Of a DNA stretch of 64,000 nucleotides, positions 32,672-42,042 are shown in pieces (the stretch's first letter is position 1; each line of letters opens with the position of its first letter). Below the pieces are notes generated by a model. That model searched no databases, was not told the origin of the DNA, and saw only the letters and a program-made list of their open reading frames with translations. Position numbers and translations under genes: made by a program. The stretch spans positions 62,001-126,000 of the forward strand of contig CAZDWS010000007.1 in NCBI GenBank assembly GCA_964509295.1. The letters run 5' to 3'. Origin of the DNA: JBGSQR01 sp964509295 (GTDB lineage: Bacteria; Desulfobacterota; Desulfuromonadia; Geobacterales; Pseudopelobacteraceae).

Positions 32672-34276
32672 ATGACGAAGCCATGTTTTCGTTTGCTTCC
32701 GGCCAAAATTGCTTTTTTGGGTGTAGTGGGCGTCTTTTGTCAGACCGCATATGCTGACTCTCGTGACGATGCAGTGGCTATGATAGAAAACCTGCGTCAG
32801 GCCGGTATTCACAAAAAGGTTCCGGCGGAGATGGAGAGCATTGAAGCTACTTTTTCCAAGGCCGAACAGTACAACCAGATTAAAGACAGTAAAAATGCCA
32901 CCAGTAATTATCAATTAGTTGTTCAAAAAGCCAGTATCCTTAAATCGAAATATCAAAATAAAGAGACGTCTCCAGCACCTGCCACAAAACCAGATCCATC
33001 AATCCCTGTCAAATCCGTTACAGTCTCCTCACCAATAAAGATAACAGCAGAATCAACAACCATATTGCGTATGGAACAGCGTGATCTGGGTACCGAAAAA
33101 CAGAACTACATGCCTTTTATCCAACTGTTAGGTCTGGATGTGGATAAGTTGGCGGATGGCAATCTTTCCATGCATTTTAATGGCTGGTTTCGTGCTGATC
33201 TGGCTGATAAAAGCTATAACGATGATAGGGCAGGTGGGAGTCTGACTTACGGTTATCTCCGTTACCGGTTTAAAGAGGCCAATGCAGATATTCGTGCCGG
33301 TCGCCTGTTTGTACGTGAGGGAATTATTAACGAGCAAATTGATGGTGTTAGTGCACGCACAAATCTGCCTTATGGTTTTGGTGTTTCTGCTTTTGGCGGA
33401 GCAAATGTCCATAACAGTAATTTATACAATGAAACCAGTGACGGTAAGGGCGCTTCTATTTTCGGAGGTCGTGTTAATTATCGCTACAGGGGCATTTTTG
33501 AAGTTGGCGTCTCTGCTATCCATGAAAGCAAAGCGCCTGTGCTTGTAAATTATACTAACGGTAATCATCGGCTTGCGGGAATTGACCTCTGGTATAACCC
33601 TCACAAGATGATCGAATTTATGGGGCGAAGCAGCTACAATTCCGAAATCAGGAAGATTGCCGAACACTCATATCTGCTGAATGTGAAGCCGCTTGAGCGC
33701 CTGGTTGTTGGTGTGGAATTCAACGAGCAGCATGACCAGAGTTATCTGTATTCCTGGACGATGTATTCAAAAGCAGCACTTAATCCTTCTGACAAATCAC
33801 GGTCTGTTGGTGGCAGCGGTTCATATGACATTAACAAATATGTCAATATCTCTGCAGACTATAAACATTATAAGAGAGAACTTGGCAACGCAGACCGCTA
33901 CGGTTTCAATACAAAGCTGAATTTTCTTGATAATATGTTGCGTAGCGGGGGCGGATATCACTATCTGAGAGCTGGAAACGGTTTCGCTATTACCGGCACT
34001 AACGGTGCTTCGTACCATGAACTGCGCGGGTATACCATGTATGATACCAAAACCTATTTTGCCGCTCTGGACCTGATGGGTTATTTTTTTAAAGAAAAAA
34101 TCAACAATAAAAGCAGCGCCTGGGAGATGATCGCTTCTTTGGGTTATCACTTCCGCCCCAATCTGTCGCTATCAGGTGATGTGAGTTACGGCAGGAACCC
34201 CCAGTTTACCGAAGAGGTCAAAGGGTTGTTGAAACTTACCTACAATACTAATTTTGATTTTAAAGGAGGGAAGTAA
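32672..34276 (+). CDS. Outer-membrane beta-barrel of porin-cytochrome conduit 2
   Basis: 534 residues with a signal peptide (near AYA-DSRDD). Unlike the first barrel it has an N-terminal periplasmic helical domain (residues about 28-100, with AVAMIENLRQAG and YQLVVQKASILKSKY) and a Pro-rich linker before the strands begin near residue 130. The stop overlaps the next ATG by one base (TAATG). Order barrel, small cytochrome, large cytochrome repeats that of conduit 1, with no clear sequence similarity between the barrels. CAGGAG precedes the start. Confidence 0.78.
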   Translation: MTKPCFRLLPAKIAFLGVVGVFCQTAYADSRDDAVAMIENLRQAGIHKKVPAEMESIEATFSKAEQYNQIKDSKNATSNYQLVVQKASILKSKYQNKETSPAPATKPDPSIPVKSVTVSSPIKITAESTTILRMEQRDLGTEKQNYMPFIQLLGLDVDKLADGNLSMHFNGWFRADLADKSYNDDRAGGSLTYGYLRYRFKEANADIRAGRLFVREGIINEQIDGVSARTNLPYGFGVSAFGGANVHNSNLYNETSDGKGASIFGGRVNYRYRGIFEVGVSAIHESKAPVLVNYTNGNHRLAGIDLWYNPHKMIEFMGRSSYNSEIRKIAEHSYLLNVKPLERLVVGVEFNEQHDQSYLYSWTMYSKAALNPSDKSRSVGGSGSYDINKYVNISADYKHYKRELGNADRYGFNTKLNFLDNMLRSGGGYHYLRAGNGFAITGTNGASYHELRGYTMYDTKTYFAALDLMGYFFKEKINNKSSAWEMIASLGYHFRPNLSLSGDVSYGRNPQFTEEVKGLLKLTYNTNFDFKGGK

Positions 34277-34758
34277 TGAGAGTAAACAGGTTCTCTATCC
34301 CCATCCTGGCTATTGTCGGGTTAGTTATGCTGCTGGCCGCCTGTGCCCAGATGAAATCCATACCTACGGCACCTGACTCACATCCCGAAGCTCTTGCTAC
34401 CGGCCAGCAGTTGAACTGTACGGAATGTCATGAAGATCAGCAGAAAGGTACGATCAAATCCTATTCAAATTTCAGCCATACCCCAAATTTTGTTAAAAAT
34501 CATCGCTTTTACGCCGCTTCAAATGACCGGCTCTGTTCGTCATGCCATAAACCTTCATTCTGCAACGACTGCCACTCAAACAAGACAGAGATTAAGCCGT
34601 CAGCCCTGTATGGTAACCGACCGGACCGTGAAATGCCGCATCGTGGCAATTTCATGACTATGCACAAAATTGAAGGCAAGCTGGATCCGGCAAGTTGTTA
34701 CCGTTGCCATGGACGAGCCAACAGTGAACGCTGTTCTCCCTGCCACAATAAAAAATAG
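34276..34758 (+). CDS. Pentaheme lipoprotein cytochrome c of conduit 2
   Basis: 160 residues. Lipobox LLAAC near residue 22, then five CxxCH motifs: CTECH, CSSCH, CNDCH, CYRCH, CSPCH. The spacing SSCHKPSFCNDCH and CYRCHGRANSERCSPCH resembles the periplasmic octaheme partner of conduit 1 in shorter form. It probably links the periplasm to the barrel or sits beside it; side of the membrane is uncertain. It overlaps the barrel gene by one base. Confidence 0.88.
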   Translation: MRVNRFSIPILAIVGLVMLLAACAQMKSIPTAPDSHPEALATGQQLNCTECHEDQQKGTIKSYSNFSHTPNFVKNHRFYAASNDRLCSSCHKPSFCNDCHSNKTEIKPSALYGNRPDREMPHRGNFMTMHKIEGKLDPASCYRCHGRANSERCSPCHNKK

Positions 34759-34767
34759 GAGCCGGAT

Positions 34768-37692
34768 ATGAAGCCACTTCGATATGTAGCCATTCTCTTC
34801 TTTATCGCAGCTATGTTTGGATGTAGTAAGAGTAATGAGTCTGGCGTTAATCTGGGAGCATCGGGTTTACATCCTGCCGGTTGGGTTGCGGCAAGTGGCG
34901 GGGGGGCTCACCCTCTATCTTATCTGTCAAATCCTTCGGCGTGTGTAGAGTGCCATGGCAAAAGCCTTGATGGCGGTATTACTGGAGTCAGTTGCTTCAC
35001 CGCCTCCCGAAATGGTATGTCCTGTCATGCCAATGGTCCTTCCGGACATCCGGCCGGTTGGGCTGCTGCTGATTCTCACGGAGCAGCAGCTAAGGCTGCA
35101 GCATCAGGTTTGAACGGACTTGGGCATTGCCAGTTATGTCACGGTGCAGATTTTTCCGGTGGAACGGCTAAAAAGTCATGCCTCAATACCGCCGGTTGCC
35201 ATGGACCAACAATTAATGCACCTCATTCACAGAAACCATGGCTTTCAAATATAGGTGGGCGCACCCACACTACTACAGATGTTTCAAATGCTGTTACCTG
35301 TGCAAATTGTCATACTAATGGTGCCAATTCCACGCGTTTACCTTCACCGGCTGCACCTGCAGGAACACCAATCGGTTGCTTTAATAATACTTTATGTCAT
35401 GGAGTTGAAGGTCATCCCACCGGTTGGAGTACTGCAAATGTTCACGGAACTGCAGCCAAGGCGGTTGCCGGAAATGACAAAGGCTTCAGCTACTGTACCC
35501 AGTGTCATGGCACAAATTATCAAGGCGGTACCGCACAGCAAACCTGCTTGAATACAGCCGGATGTCACGGAGCGGATGTGGCTGCACCTCATCCGGGTAT
35601 CCCATGGATTTCCTCAACTGTCGGAGCCGTGAACCATACAAGTACAGATACAAGTAATGCAGGACAATGTGCTGTATGTCATACTGGCGGTGCCAATTCA
35701 AACAGAAAACCGCAGGTGGGGGCTACGATAGGTCTCACAGGCTGCTTCAATAATACACTCTGCCACGGTGCTTCCGGGCATGCTGCTGGTTGGAGTGCTC
35801 CCGCTGTTCACGGGGCCGAAGCCAAGAAAGCGCCTACTGCATCAACAGGTTTTTCAGCTTGTAAAGCCTGCCATGGCTCAGGGTTTAATAATGGTGCCGC
35901 AGTTACCTGTTTTAATAATGCTGCCTGCCATGGTGCTGCTGTAAATGCACCACATGCCAGGAAACCCTGGGTTTCTCATACAACAACCGATCAAGGTAAT
36001 GTCGTCACATGTGTCGTCTGCCATATAAATGGTAACAACTCGACTGTCAAACCTCCGGTTCCCGCAGCTACAGGAACAGCAGCCGGCTGCTTTAATGCGA
36101 CAATGTGCCACTTTCATGCGGTTGATACAATAGGTACTTATAGAAATCCTGCGGTACATGGTCCGGTTGCCAAGGCTGATCTAACTGTTTGCCAGAACTG
36201 CCATGGTGTGAAAACTACTACTGCTTTTGATGGTACATTGTTGGCTGATGGAACCAGAACAACGGCGTGTTCCAGTTGTCATACAGCTGCAAAGGCGCAC
36301 CCTACTGACTGGCAGGGAAGTGGTGTTTATTCCCATAGAACAGCTGGGAGTGTTTCAACAGCATGTATTATTTGCCATGATGTTACACAGGGAAGAACAG
36401 CACCTCTACCCGCAGCACCGAGCTGTTTCAGTACAACATTTACAAACGGTCTCGGCCAGGCCAGGACCTGTCATGCCAATGGGCCCGGAGTTGCTCCGCA
36501 CTCTGTTCCTTACGCCAATCATAATGCCACGGCACGTAATAACACAAACTACTGTCTGGGTTGTCATCAGGTTGCGTCAAATTCACCAACTCCGGCCCAG
36601 ACACCGCCAGGATGCCAGAATTGTCATTTGACAAGTCCGGTGGCTACACAAACAGGTTGTACATCCTGTCATGCCAATCCGCCTGCTGGGACGGTATATC
36701 CGAATATTGCCAGCAGTCATGCCATTCATCAGAGTACACTTATTTCTACTTTAAGTATTAGTTGCAGCGAATGCCACAGCGGATTAGGTACAGGAACTAC
36801 CAACCATTTTGAACGTGCAAGATTGCGTACGTCTTCTATCCAGGCCAATCCGGTTGCCTTTGGTACGATTGCATCTGTTAATGGGGCAATAACTCCAACC
36901 TATAATGGAACAAATCAGCAATGTTCAACGGTTTATTGCCATGGCGGCAGTATGCCGGGGGGTGATGTTTCAGGATCAAACAGAGCACCTCTCTGGCCGG
37001 ACAGCAATTATCTGCCAGCAACATTGACCGCTGCAGCCTGCGGAACCTGTCATGGATTCCCTCCTTCAACTGTTTCGGGTCATCCTACCGTATCCGTACC
37101 GGCTGGATTCCCTGGAACCGCCACGATCGGTACAAGCTGTAGCTGCCACTCCAATATTAATCCGGCTGGTAACAGCTATTCAAACATTTTTGTCAACAAG
37201 GCACAGCATATTGATGGGATTTTGGAAGTTAATCCTGGTGCCAGCCATAGTGTACCGTACAATAACCATCTGGCTGCCGGTTCAGGTGCTTCGTGTACCG
37301 GTTGTCATGCCATTGGTACGGCCAGCAGTGTTTACCCTGCTGCAGTTGCAGGAAATGCCCCTGACTGCCGTGGATGTCACAGAAAGGCAAATCCTGGTGT
37401 TGGCTGCGGCTCCTGCCACGGTTCAACATCTGGACGTCCTACAGGCTCTGCGTTTCCTGACAGGGCTGGTGAACATGGCAAAGGAGATCATCAGGTTACC
37501 TGCACAAGATGTCATCCGTTTACGACGGGAAATACTGCACACGGATGGTCTAACGGTGCGAAGTCAACCAACGCTCAGGTTGTACCAGGACTTCAGTGGG
37601 TTCCAGGTTCGCGTACTTCCGGTCAAGGTTCATGCAATCCTTCGGCTGGTGGAATAACTGGCTGCCATGGATCTGAAGGTGGCTGGTATTAA
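34768..37692 (+). CDS. Large multiheme lipoprotein cytochrome with mixed CxxCH and CX5CH motifs
   Basis: 974 residues. Lipobox MFGCS near residue 19. Nineteen canonical CxxCH motifs are present. In addition there are six CX5CH motifs (CLNTAGCH twice, CFNNTLCH twice, CFNNAACH, CFNATMCH), one CX4CH (CSTVYCH), two CX9CH, one CX14CH and one CSCH. In the first half, canonical and expanded motifs alternate within about 110-residue repeats that also carry APH, KPW, GWS and VHG elements. The second half resembles the Geobacter CxxxxCH/CxxCH cytochrome group. It should be the exposed cytochrome of conduit 2. Whether expanded motifs bind heme is unknown. Confidence 0.88.
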   Translation: MKPLRYVAILFFIAAMFGCSKSNESGVNLGASGLHPAGWVAASGGGAHPLSYLSNPSACVECHGKSLDGGITGVSCFTASRNGMSCHANGPSGHPAGWAAADSHGAAAKAAASGLNGLGHCQLCHGADFSGGTAKKSCLNTAGCHGPTINAPHSQKPWLSNIGGRTHTTTDVSNAVTCANCHTNGANSTRLPSPAAPAGTPIGCFNNTLCHGVEGHPTGWSTANVHGTAAKAVAGNDKGFSYCTQCHGTNYQGGTAQQTCLNTAGCHGADVAAPHPGIPWISSTVGAVNHTSTDTSNAGQCAVCHTGGANSNRKPQVGATIGLTGCFNNTLCHGASGHAAGWSAPAVHGAEAKKAPTASTGFSACKACHGSGFNNGAAVTCFNNAACHGAAVNAPHARKPWVSHTTTDQGNVVTCVVCHINGNNSTVKPPVPAATGTAAGCFNATMCHFHAVDTIGTYRNPAVHGPVAKADLTVCQNCHGVKTTTAFDGTLLADGTRTTACSSCHTAAKAHPTDWQGSGVYSHRTAGSVSTACIICHDVTQGRTAPLPAAPSCFSTTFTNGLGQARTCHANGPGVAPHSVPYANHNATARNNTNYCLGCHQVASNSPTPAQTPPGCQNCHLTSPVATQTGCTSCHANPPAGTVYPNIASSHAIHQSTLISTLSISCSECHSGLGTGTTNHFERARLRTSSIQANPVAFGTIASVNGAITPTYNGTNQQCSTVYCHGGSMPGGDVSGSNRAPLWPDSNYLPATLTAAACGTCHGFPPSTVSGHPTVSVPAGFPGTATIGTSCSCHSNINPAGNSYSNIFVNKAQHIDGILEVNPGASHSVPYNNHLAAGSGASCTGCHAIGTASSVYPAAVAGNAPDCRGCHRKANPGVGCGSCHGSTSGRPTGSAFPDRAGEHGKGDHQVTCTRCHPFTTGNTAHGWSNGAKSTNAQVVPGLQWVPGSRTSGQGSCNPSAGGITGCHGSEGGWY

Positions 37693-37715
37693 TAGTTAAT
37701 TTCTGGTTGATGTAA

Positions 37716-37747
37716 AAACGCCCTGTTTTATAAAAAGCAGGGCGTTT
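37716..37747 (+). terminator. Terminator of conduit 2 operon
   Basis: AAACGCCCTG and CAGGGCGTTT form a perfect stem around a 12-base AT-rich loop. Confidence 0.8.
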
Positions 37748-37876
37748 GAATAACGTTTTAATCTTTCTACTATCCCATCAACAGTATTTATGATAAAAAT
37801 TGACTAAAGTCATGGCAAACATTCAATTTTATATGCTTTGATACAATCAAAACCATCTCTAGTTCAGGAGACAAAA

Positions 37877-39253
37877 TTGACTACATCGAAACGCGGTTTT
37901 ATCGAAACATTCTGGGATTTTTTCTGTTCTTTAAAACTAACTATTTTCCTTTTGATTTCACTGGCTCTGACCTCGATTATCGGCACAGTCGTTCCCCAAG
38001 GTCAGCTGAATCCTCAATACGTTGCCCAACTCAGTCCTTTCAAGCTCCAGCTTTACACAACCCTGGGTTTCTTCGATATGTACCATTCCTGGTGGTTCAT
38101 TACCCTGTTGTACATGATGAGCCTCAACCTGGTCTGCTGCTCGATCAAACGACTGCCCCATGTTTTCAAATTCGTAACAGAGCCGATTGTTACACTGGAT
38201 GAAGCAGCCCGTAAAAGTTCTGCATTAAAAATGGAAACCTCTTTCTCCGCACCTGCTGACATCATCAAAAAGAGGGTAGAGGAATTTCTCGCCTCTGAAA
38301 TCTCCAAACCGGTCATAACCGACCAGGACGGCGAACAGCAGCTCTTTGCCCAGAAGAACCCCTGGAGCCGCTTGGGTGTATACGTTGTTCATTCAAGCAT
38401 CCTGGTGATTTTTATCGGCGGTATTATTGGATCTCTGTTCGGATTTAACGGGTATGTCAATATTGTTGAAGGCACCTCTGTTTCGGCTATCGACGGTCGC
38501 AACGGCAAAAAAATACCTCTGGGTTTTGAGCTGCGTTGTGATGAATTTTCGGCAACTTTTTACGATACCGGAGTACCAAAAGAGTTTAAGAGTATTCTGA
38601 CTGTTCTGGAAAATGGCAAACCGGTAAAAGATTTCACAAACGCCAGGATTGTTGTTAATGATCCGCTGCAATATAAGGGGATTACTTTCTACCAGTCCAG
38701 CTACGGCAACGCAGGCAACTATTTCTTCGAGTTGACGGACATAAACGGTAAAAATAAAACCATGTTGTCCGTATCAGCCGACCATGGCGCCACATTACCG
38801 GATGGAAGCGTGCTCAAAGTAGCGCAAACAACAGCTGATATTGCTCCTTTTGAGCCAGGTCACACAGGACCTGCAGCGGCAGTTGAGTTGATCAGTCCAA
38901 ATGGAAAAACGGAACAATTTGTAATTTATTCGAATCACCCGGAGTTGAATACCAACCATGCTAAAGAGCATAGCTGGAAAAATATTATTCACTACAAAGG
39001 CACAGAAGAAAAAATGTACACCGGCCTGCAGGTAGCCAAAGACCCGGGCGTCTGGTTTGTCTGGCTGGGATGCACACTGATGATCATTGGCCTCTATATC
39101 GCCTTCCTCATGTCGCACAAACGGATCTGGGTGGTAATCAAAAAAGGCCACGTCTTCATGTATGGCAATGTAAACAAGAACCAGGCCGCCTTTGAAATTG
39201 AATTTGAACAACTGGCTGAAAAACTTAAAGAATGCGTCAAAGAGAGGGGTTAA
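37877..39253 (+). CDS. resB: Cytochrome c maturation protein ResB/Ccs1
   Basis: 458 residues from a TTG at 37877, chosen because CAGGAGAC lies six bases upstream; another in-frame TTG at 37838 lacks such a site. Conserved N-terminal FWDFFCSLKLTIFLLISLALTSIIGTVVPQG, a large periplasmic domain, and membrane segments near 165-185 and 400-420. With CcsB it forms the System II synthase that exports heme and attaches it to CxxCH. It serves the many cytochromes encoded around it. Confidence 0.92.
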   Translation: MTTSKRGFIETFWDFFCSLKLTIFLLISLALTSIIGTVVPQGQLNPQYVAQLSPFKLQLYTTLGFFDMYHSWWFITLLYMMSLNLVCCSIKRLPHVFKFVTEPIVTLDEAARKSSALKMETSFSAPADIIKKRVEEFLASEISKPVITDQDGEQQLFAQKNPWSRLGVYVVHSSILVIFIGGIIGSLFGFNGYVNIVEGTSVSAIDGRNGKKIPLGFELRCDEFSATFYDTGVPKEFKSILTVLENGKPVKDFTNARIVVNDPLQYKGITFYQSSYGNAGNYFFELTDINGKNKTMLSVSADHGATLPDGSVLKVAQTTADIAPFEPGHTGPAAAVELISPNGKTEQFVIYSNHPELNTNHAKEHSWKNIIHYKGTEEKMYTGLQVAKDPGVWFVWLGCTLMIIGLYIAFLMSHKRIWVVIKKGHVFMYGNVNKNQAAFEIEFEQLAEKLKECVKERG

Positions 39254-39256
39254 CAT

Positions 39257-40177
39257 ATGAGTGGAGTTGCACAGAATCTGATTAGTACCCAGCTATTGAA
39301 CTGGACCGGACTGCTTTATTTTTTCTCCATGTTTTCATTTCTTATTCTGCTAACCGCCAAGAATAAGAAGATTGGAGTAATAGCAACATACCTGGCCTAT
39401 GCCGGACTTGCCCTGCATACCATCGCCATCGGCCTGCGCTGGATTGAATCCTACAACCTGGGCTATGGCCATGCGCCACTTTCCAACATGTATGAATCCA
39501 TAGTCTTTTTCTCCTGGACCATCGTCTTGATCTTCCTGATCATCGACATAAAATACAAATACAAGATTGTAGGCGTATTTGTCATGCCCTTTGCACTATT
39601 CAGTCTGGCCTGGGCCCAGATGTTCTCCGTAGCCAGTTTCACCGGAAGCGACGCCCTGGGTAAGCTGGTCATGATGGATGACAAGATCAGCCCATTAATG
39701 CCTGCCCTGCAGAGCAACTGGCTGCTTTACCATGTTGTAACCTGCTTTCTGGGTTACGCCGCCTTTGCCGTTGCCTGCGGCGTCTCCATCATGTACCTGA
39801 TCAAAGCCAACTTTGAAAAGAATGAAAACGACAAATCAGCCGGTGGCATACTGGCCGTATTTCCGCCAATCCGTATACTTGATGACATGAACTACAAATC
39901 AATCATGGTCGGTTTTCCGCTGCTGACCCTGGGTATCATCACCGGTGCCGCCTGGGCCAACTATGCCTGGGGTTCCTACTGGAGCTGGGATCCAAAAGAA
40001 ACCTGGTCTTTGATTGTGTGGTTTATTTATGCAGCTTTCCTGCACGCACGATTTACAAGAGGGTGGGTCGGCAAGCGGGCCGCCTGGCTTTCCATCTTCG
40101 GTTTCCTGGCTACGTTGTTCTGCTATCTGGGTGTTAACCTGCTGCTCTCAGGATTGCATAGTTATGGTGGGAAATAA
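39257..40177 (+). CDS. ccsB: Cytochrome c maturation protein CcsB/ResC
   Basis: 306 residues, about eight membrane segments. The heme-handling WWD motif is in WGSYWSWDPKETWSL near residue 240. It starts three bases after resB. System II is complete as a ResB-CcsB pair, with no CcmF-type genes seen. Confidence 0.95.
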   Translation: MSGVAQNLISTQLLNWTGLLYFFSMFSFLILLTAKNKKIGVIATYLAYAGLALHTIAIGLRWIESYNLGYGHAPLSNMYESIVFFSWTIVLIFLIIDIKYKYKIVGVFVMPFALFSLAWAQMFSVASFTGSDALGKLVMMDDKISPLMPALQSNWLLYHVVTCFLGYAAFAVACGVSIMYLIKANFEKNENDKSAGGILAVFPPIRILDDMNYKSIMVGFPLLTLGIITGAAWANYAWGSYWSWDPKETWSLIVWFIYAAFLHARFTRGWVGKRAAWLSIFGFLATLFCYLGVNLLLSGLHSYGGK

Positions 40178-40231
40178 GTAGTTGAATTTGATTAAACCTA
40201 GAAACGGCTGTTAACTGCTTTAATAATTTTG

Positions 40232-40275
40232 AACAAGAAAAGCCCCATTCGCAAGTGAATGGGGCTTTTCTTGTT
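40232..40275. terminator. Bidirectional terminator between ccsB and the dodecaheme gene
   Basis: Perfect 19-base inverted arms, with core AAAAGCCCCATTC and GAATGGGGCTTTT, around GCAAGT, flanked by A and T runs on both sides. Confidence 0.9.
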
Positions 40276-40300
40276 TTAATGTATGATCTGTTTGTTGACT

Positions 40301-41323
40301 CTACATCTTATGGCACTTGTCACAATCATCTTTGACAGAAAAGGCATCTTTACCTTTGAGATGGCAGACTCCGCATGATTTGCCTTTCTCCATATCAGCC
40401 ATTGTTGCTTTTAGTGTGCCTGCTTTGAAAGGAAAAGACTTTGTATGGCAATCAGCGCATTTATATGCCTGCAGATGGAAGTCGTGGCTGAACTTTGCTT
40501 CACCGGCAGATGTTTTGTAAGTTATGTTGCCCGGCTTGTAGGCTTTGTGGCAGCTATTGCAGTTTTCAGTGACAGTGAAGGCATCCTTGCCATTGTTATG
40601 ACATGCTCCGCACGACTTGCCTTTCTCCATTTCTGCCATTGTCGCTTTCAATGTGCCTGCTTTGAAGGGGAAAGATTTTGTGTGGCAATCAGCGCATTTA
40701 TACGCCTGAAGATGGGAATCATGACTGAACTTCGCTTCACCTGCTGAAGTTTTGTAATTGATGTTGCCAGGTTTATATCCCTTGTGGCACCGGTCACAGT
40801 TGCCGACAACAGTAAATGCCTTTTTACCGTTATGGCAGGCACCACATGTGCGTCCTTTCTCCATGTCAACCATTTTAACCGGTTTCAGTTTGGCCGGTAT
40901 TACCTTGCCGTTGTGACAACTCTTGCAACTGCCTGCTGCCTTGGTCAGGTGGGTGGCATGACTGAATTGTACATTGCCTGCGCCTTTGACTTTATATGTA
41001 ACTTCTCGCTGTTTACCTGTATGGCAACGGATACAGTCTTTGTCCTGAGAAACGCTAAAAGCCTTGGCACCGGTATGGCAGGCTCCGCAGGATTTAGTCT
41101 GTTCCATTTCAGCCATTGTAAAACGTTTACGCTGCTTTAGATTGTAAATGGTATTGTGACAAATACGGCAGTTGTTGTAGACAGAGAGGTGTTGCTGATG
41201 GCTGAAAACAACTTTTTCCGCATTTTTAAATTTAAAGGTTACATCTTTAACATCGTCAGCAAATGCGCAATTTCCTGCCATTATTACAAAAAATAAAAAT
41301 GTCATCTTGATGATCTTGCTCAT
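40301..41323 (-). CDS. Dodecaheme cytochrome built of four triheme c7 domains
   Basis: 340 residues with a signal peptide (cleavage near CAFA-DDVKD). Twelve CxxCH motifs in four sets of three: CRICH, CGACH, CIRCH; CKSCH, CGACH, CDRCH; CADCH, CGACH, CNSCH; CADCH, CGVCH, CDKCH. Each repeat starts with a FSH-xx-HL element. Domains 3 and 4 are nearly identical over about 55 residues. This is the layout of the Geobacter wire-like dodecaheme cytochromes such as GSU1996. It should be periplasmic and carry electrons along the domain chain. It is convergent with ccsB and divergent from the triheme gene. Confidence 0.93.
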   Translation of the reverse strand: MSKIIKMTFLFFVIMAGNCAFADDVKDVTFKFKNAEKVVFSHQQHLSVYNNCRICHNTIYNLKQRKRFTMAEMEQTKSCGACHTGAKAFSVSQDKDCIRCHTGKQREVTYKVKGAGNVQFSHATHLTKAAGSCKSCHNGKVIPAKLKPVKMVDMEKGRTCGACHNGKKAFTVVGNCDRCHKGYKPGNINYKTSAGEAKFSHDSHLQAYKCADCHTKSFPFKAGTLKATMAEMEKGKSCGACHNNGKDAFTVTENCNSCHKAYKPGNITYKTSAGEAKFSHDFHLQAYKCADCHTKSFPFKAGTLKATMADMEKGKSCGVCHLKGKDAFSVKDDCDKCHKM

Positions 41324-41572
41324 GTGTGATTCCCCTGTATAATTACTTTAAGAAATGTTTGTGAGTATACATCCAGGTGTTAACTCTTACCAGAATAAAT
41401 TTTTTAAAATCTGTTAAATACTGGTGAAATAATTATCTTTTAATAGTGTTTGCCGATTGTTTTTAATATAAATAAAATATTGTAAAACACCATCAATACA
41501 CATATAATAACTCAAGTTTTAATGTCAGGTTTTGTAATAGTAAACCAAATCTAAAAATGAATGGAGAAACCT

Positions 41573-41842
41573 ATGAAATCAATACTTATTGCCGTTTCGA
41601 CTCTAGTTGTTTTTGCCAGTGCATCTTTTGCGGCAGCCCCGGATGTTATTGATATGAAAAAAAATGTGAAGTTTAATCACAAGGCTCATGCAGCAGCTGT
41701 TAATGATTGCAAAAAGTGCCATACCACTGAAACTGGTGGAAAAATAGATGGATTCGGTAAGGACTTGGCGCATAAAATGTGTAAAGAGTGCCACACAACA
41801 ATGCAAAAAGGCCCAACTACCTGTAAAAAATGTCATCTCTAG
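41573..41842 (+). CDS. Periplasmic triheme cytochrome c7, PpcA-like
   Basis: 89 residues from the ATG at 41573; an ATG at 41561 lies inside the ribosome site GGAGAAACC. Signal peptide cleaved near SFAA-APDV. Three CxxCH motifs (CKKCH, CKECH, CKKCH) and the FNHKAHA element give the PpcA fold. Lysine-rich mature protein. It likely shuttles electrons from ImcH/CbcL to the conduits; a paralogue of PpcA is equally possible, so no symbol is given. Confidence 0.93.
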   Translation: MKSILIAVSTLVVFASASFAAAPDVIDMKKNVKFNHKAHAAAVNDCKKCHTTETGGKIDGFGKDLAHKMCKECHTTMQKGPTTCKKCHL

Positions 41843-41870
41843 TTTTTTATTAAAATTTGATTTTTCGGTT

Positions 41871-41901
41871 AAACCTGACAGGCTCTATGCCTGTCAGGTT
41901 T
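41871..41901 (+). terminator. Terminator after the triheme cytochrome gene
   Basis: AAACCTGACAGG and CCTGTCAGGTTT form a perfect 12-base stem around CTCTATG, followed by T residues. Confidence 0.88.
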
Positions 41902-42042
41902 TTAACGTAGTCCCCTGTTATTTTCCTTTGATAAATTGCAGCCCTTCTTTTAACTGCTTTCAGCAGTGTCCAAAAATATTAATACATATTTGAATTAACC
42001 AGCCCTGCTGATGTAAATCTGTTCAGAACAGAAGGAGACCCC

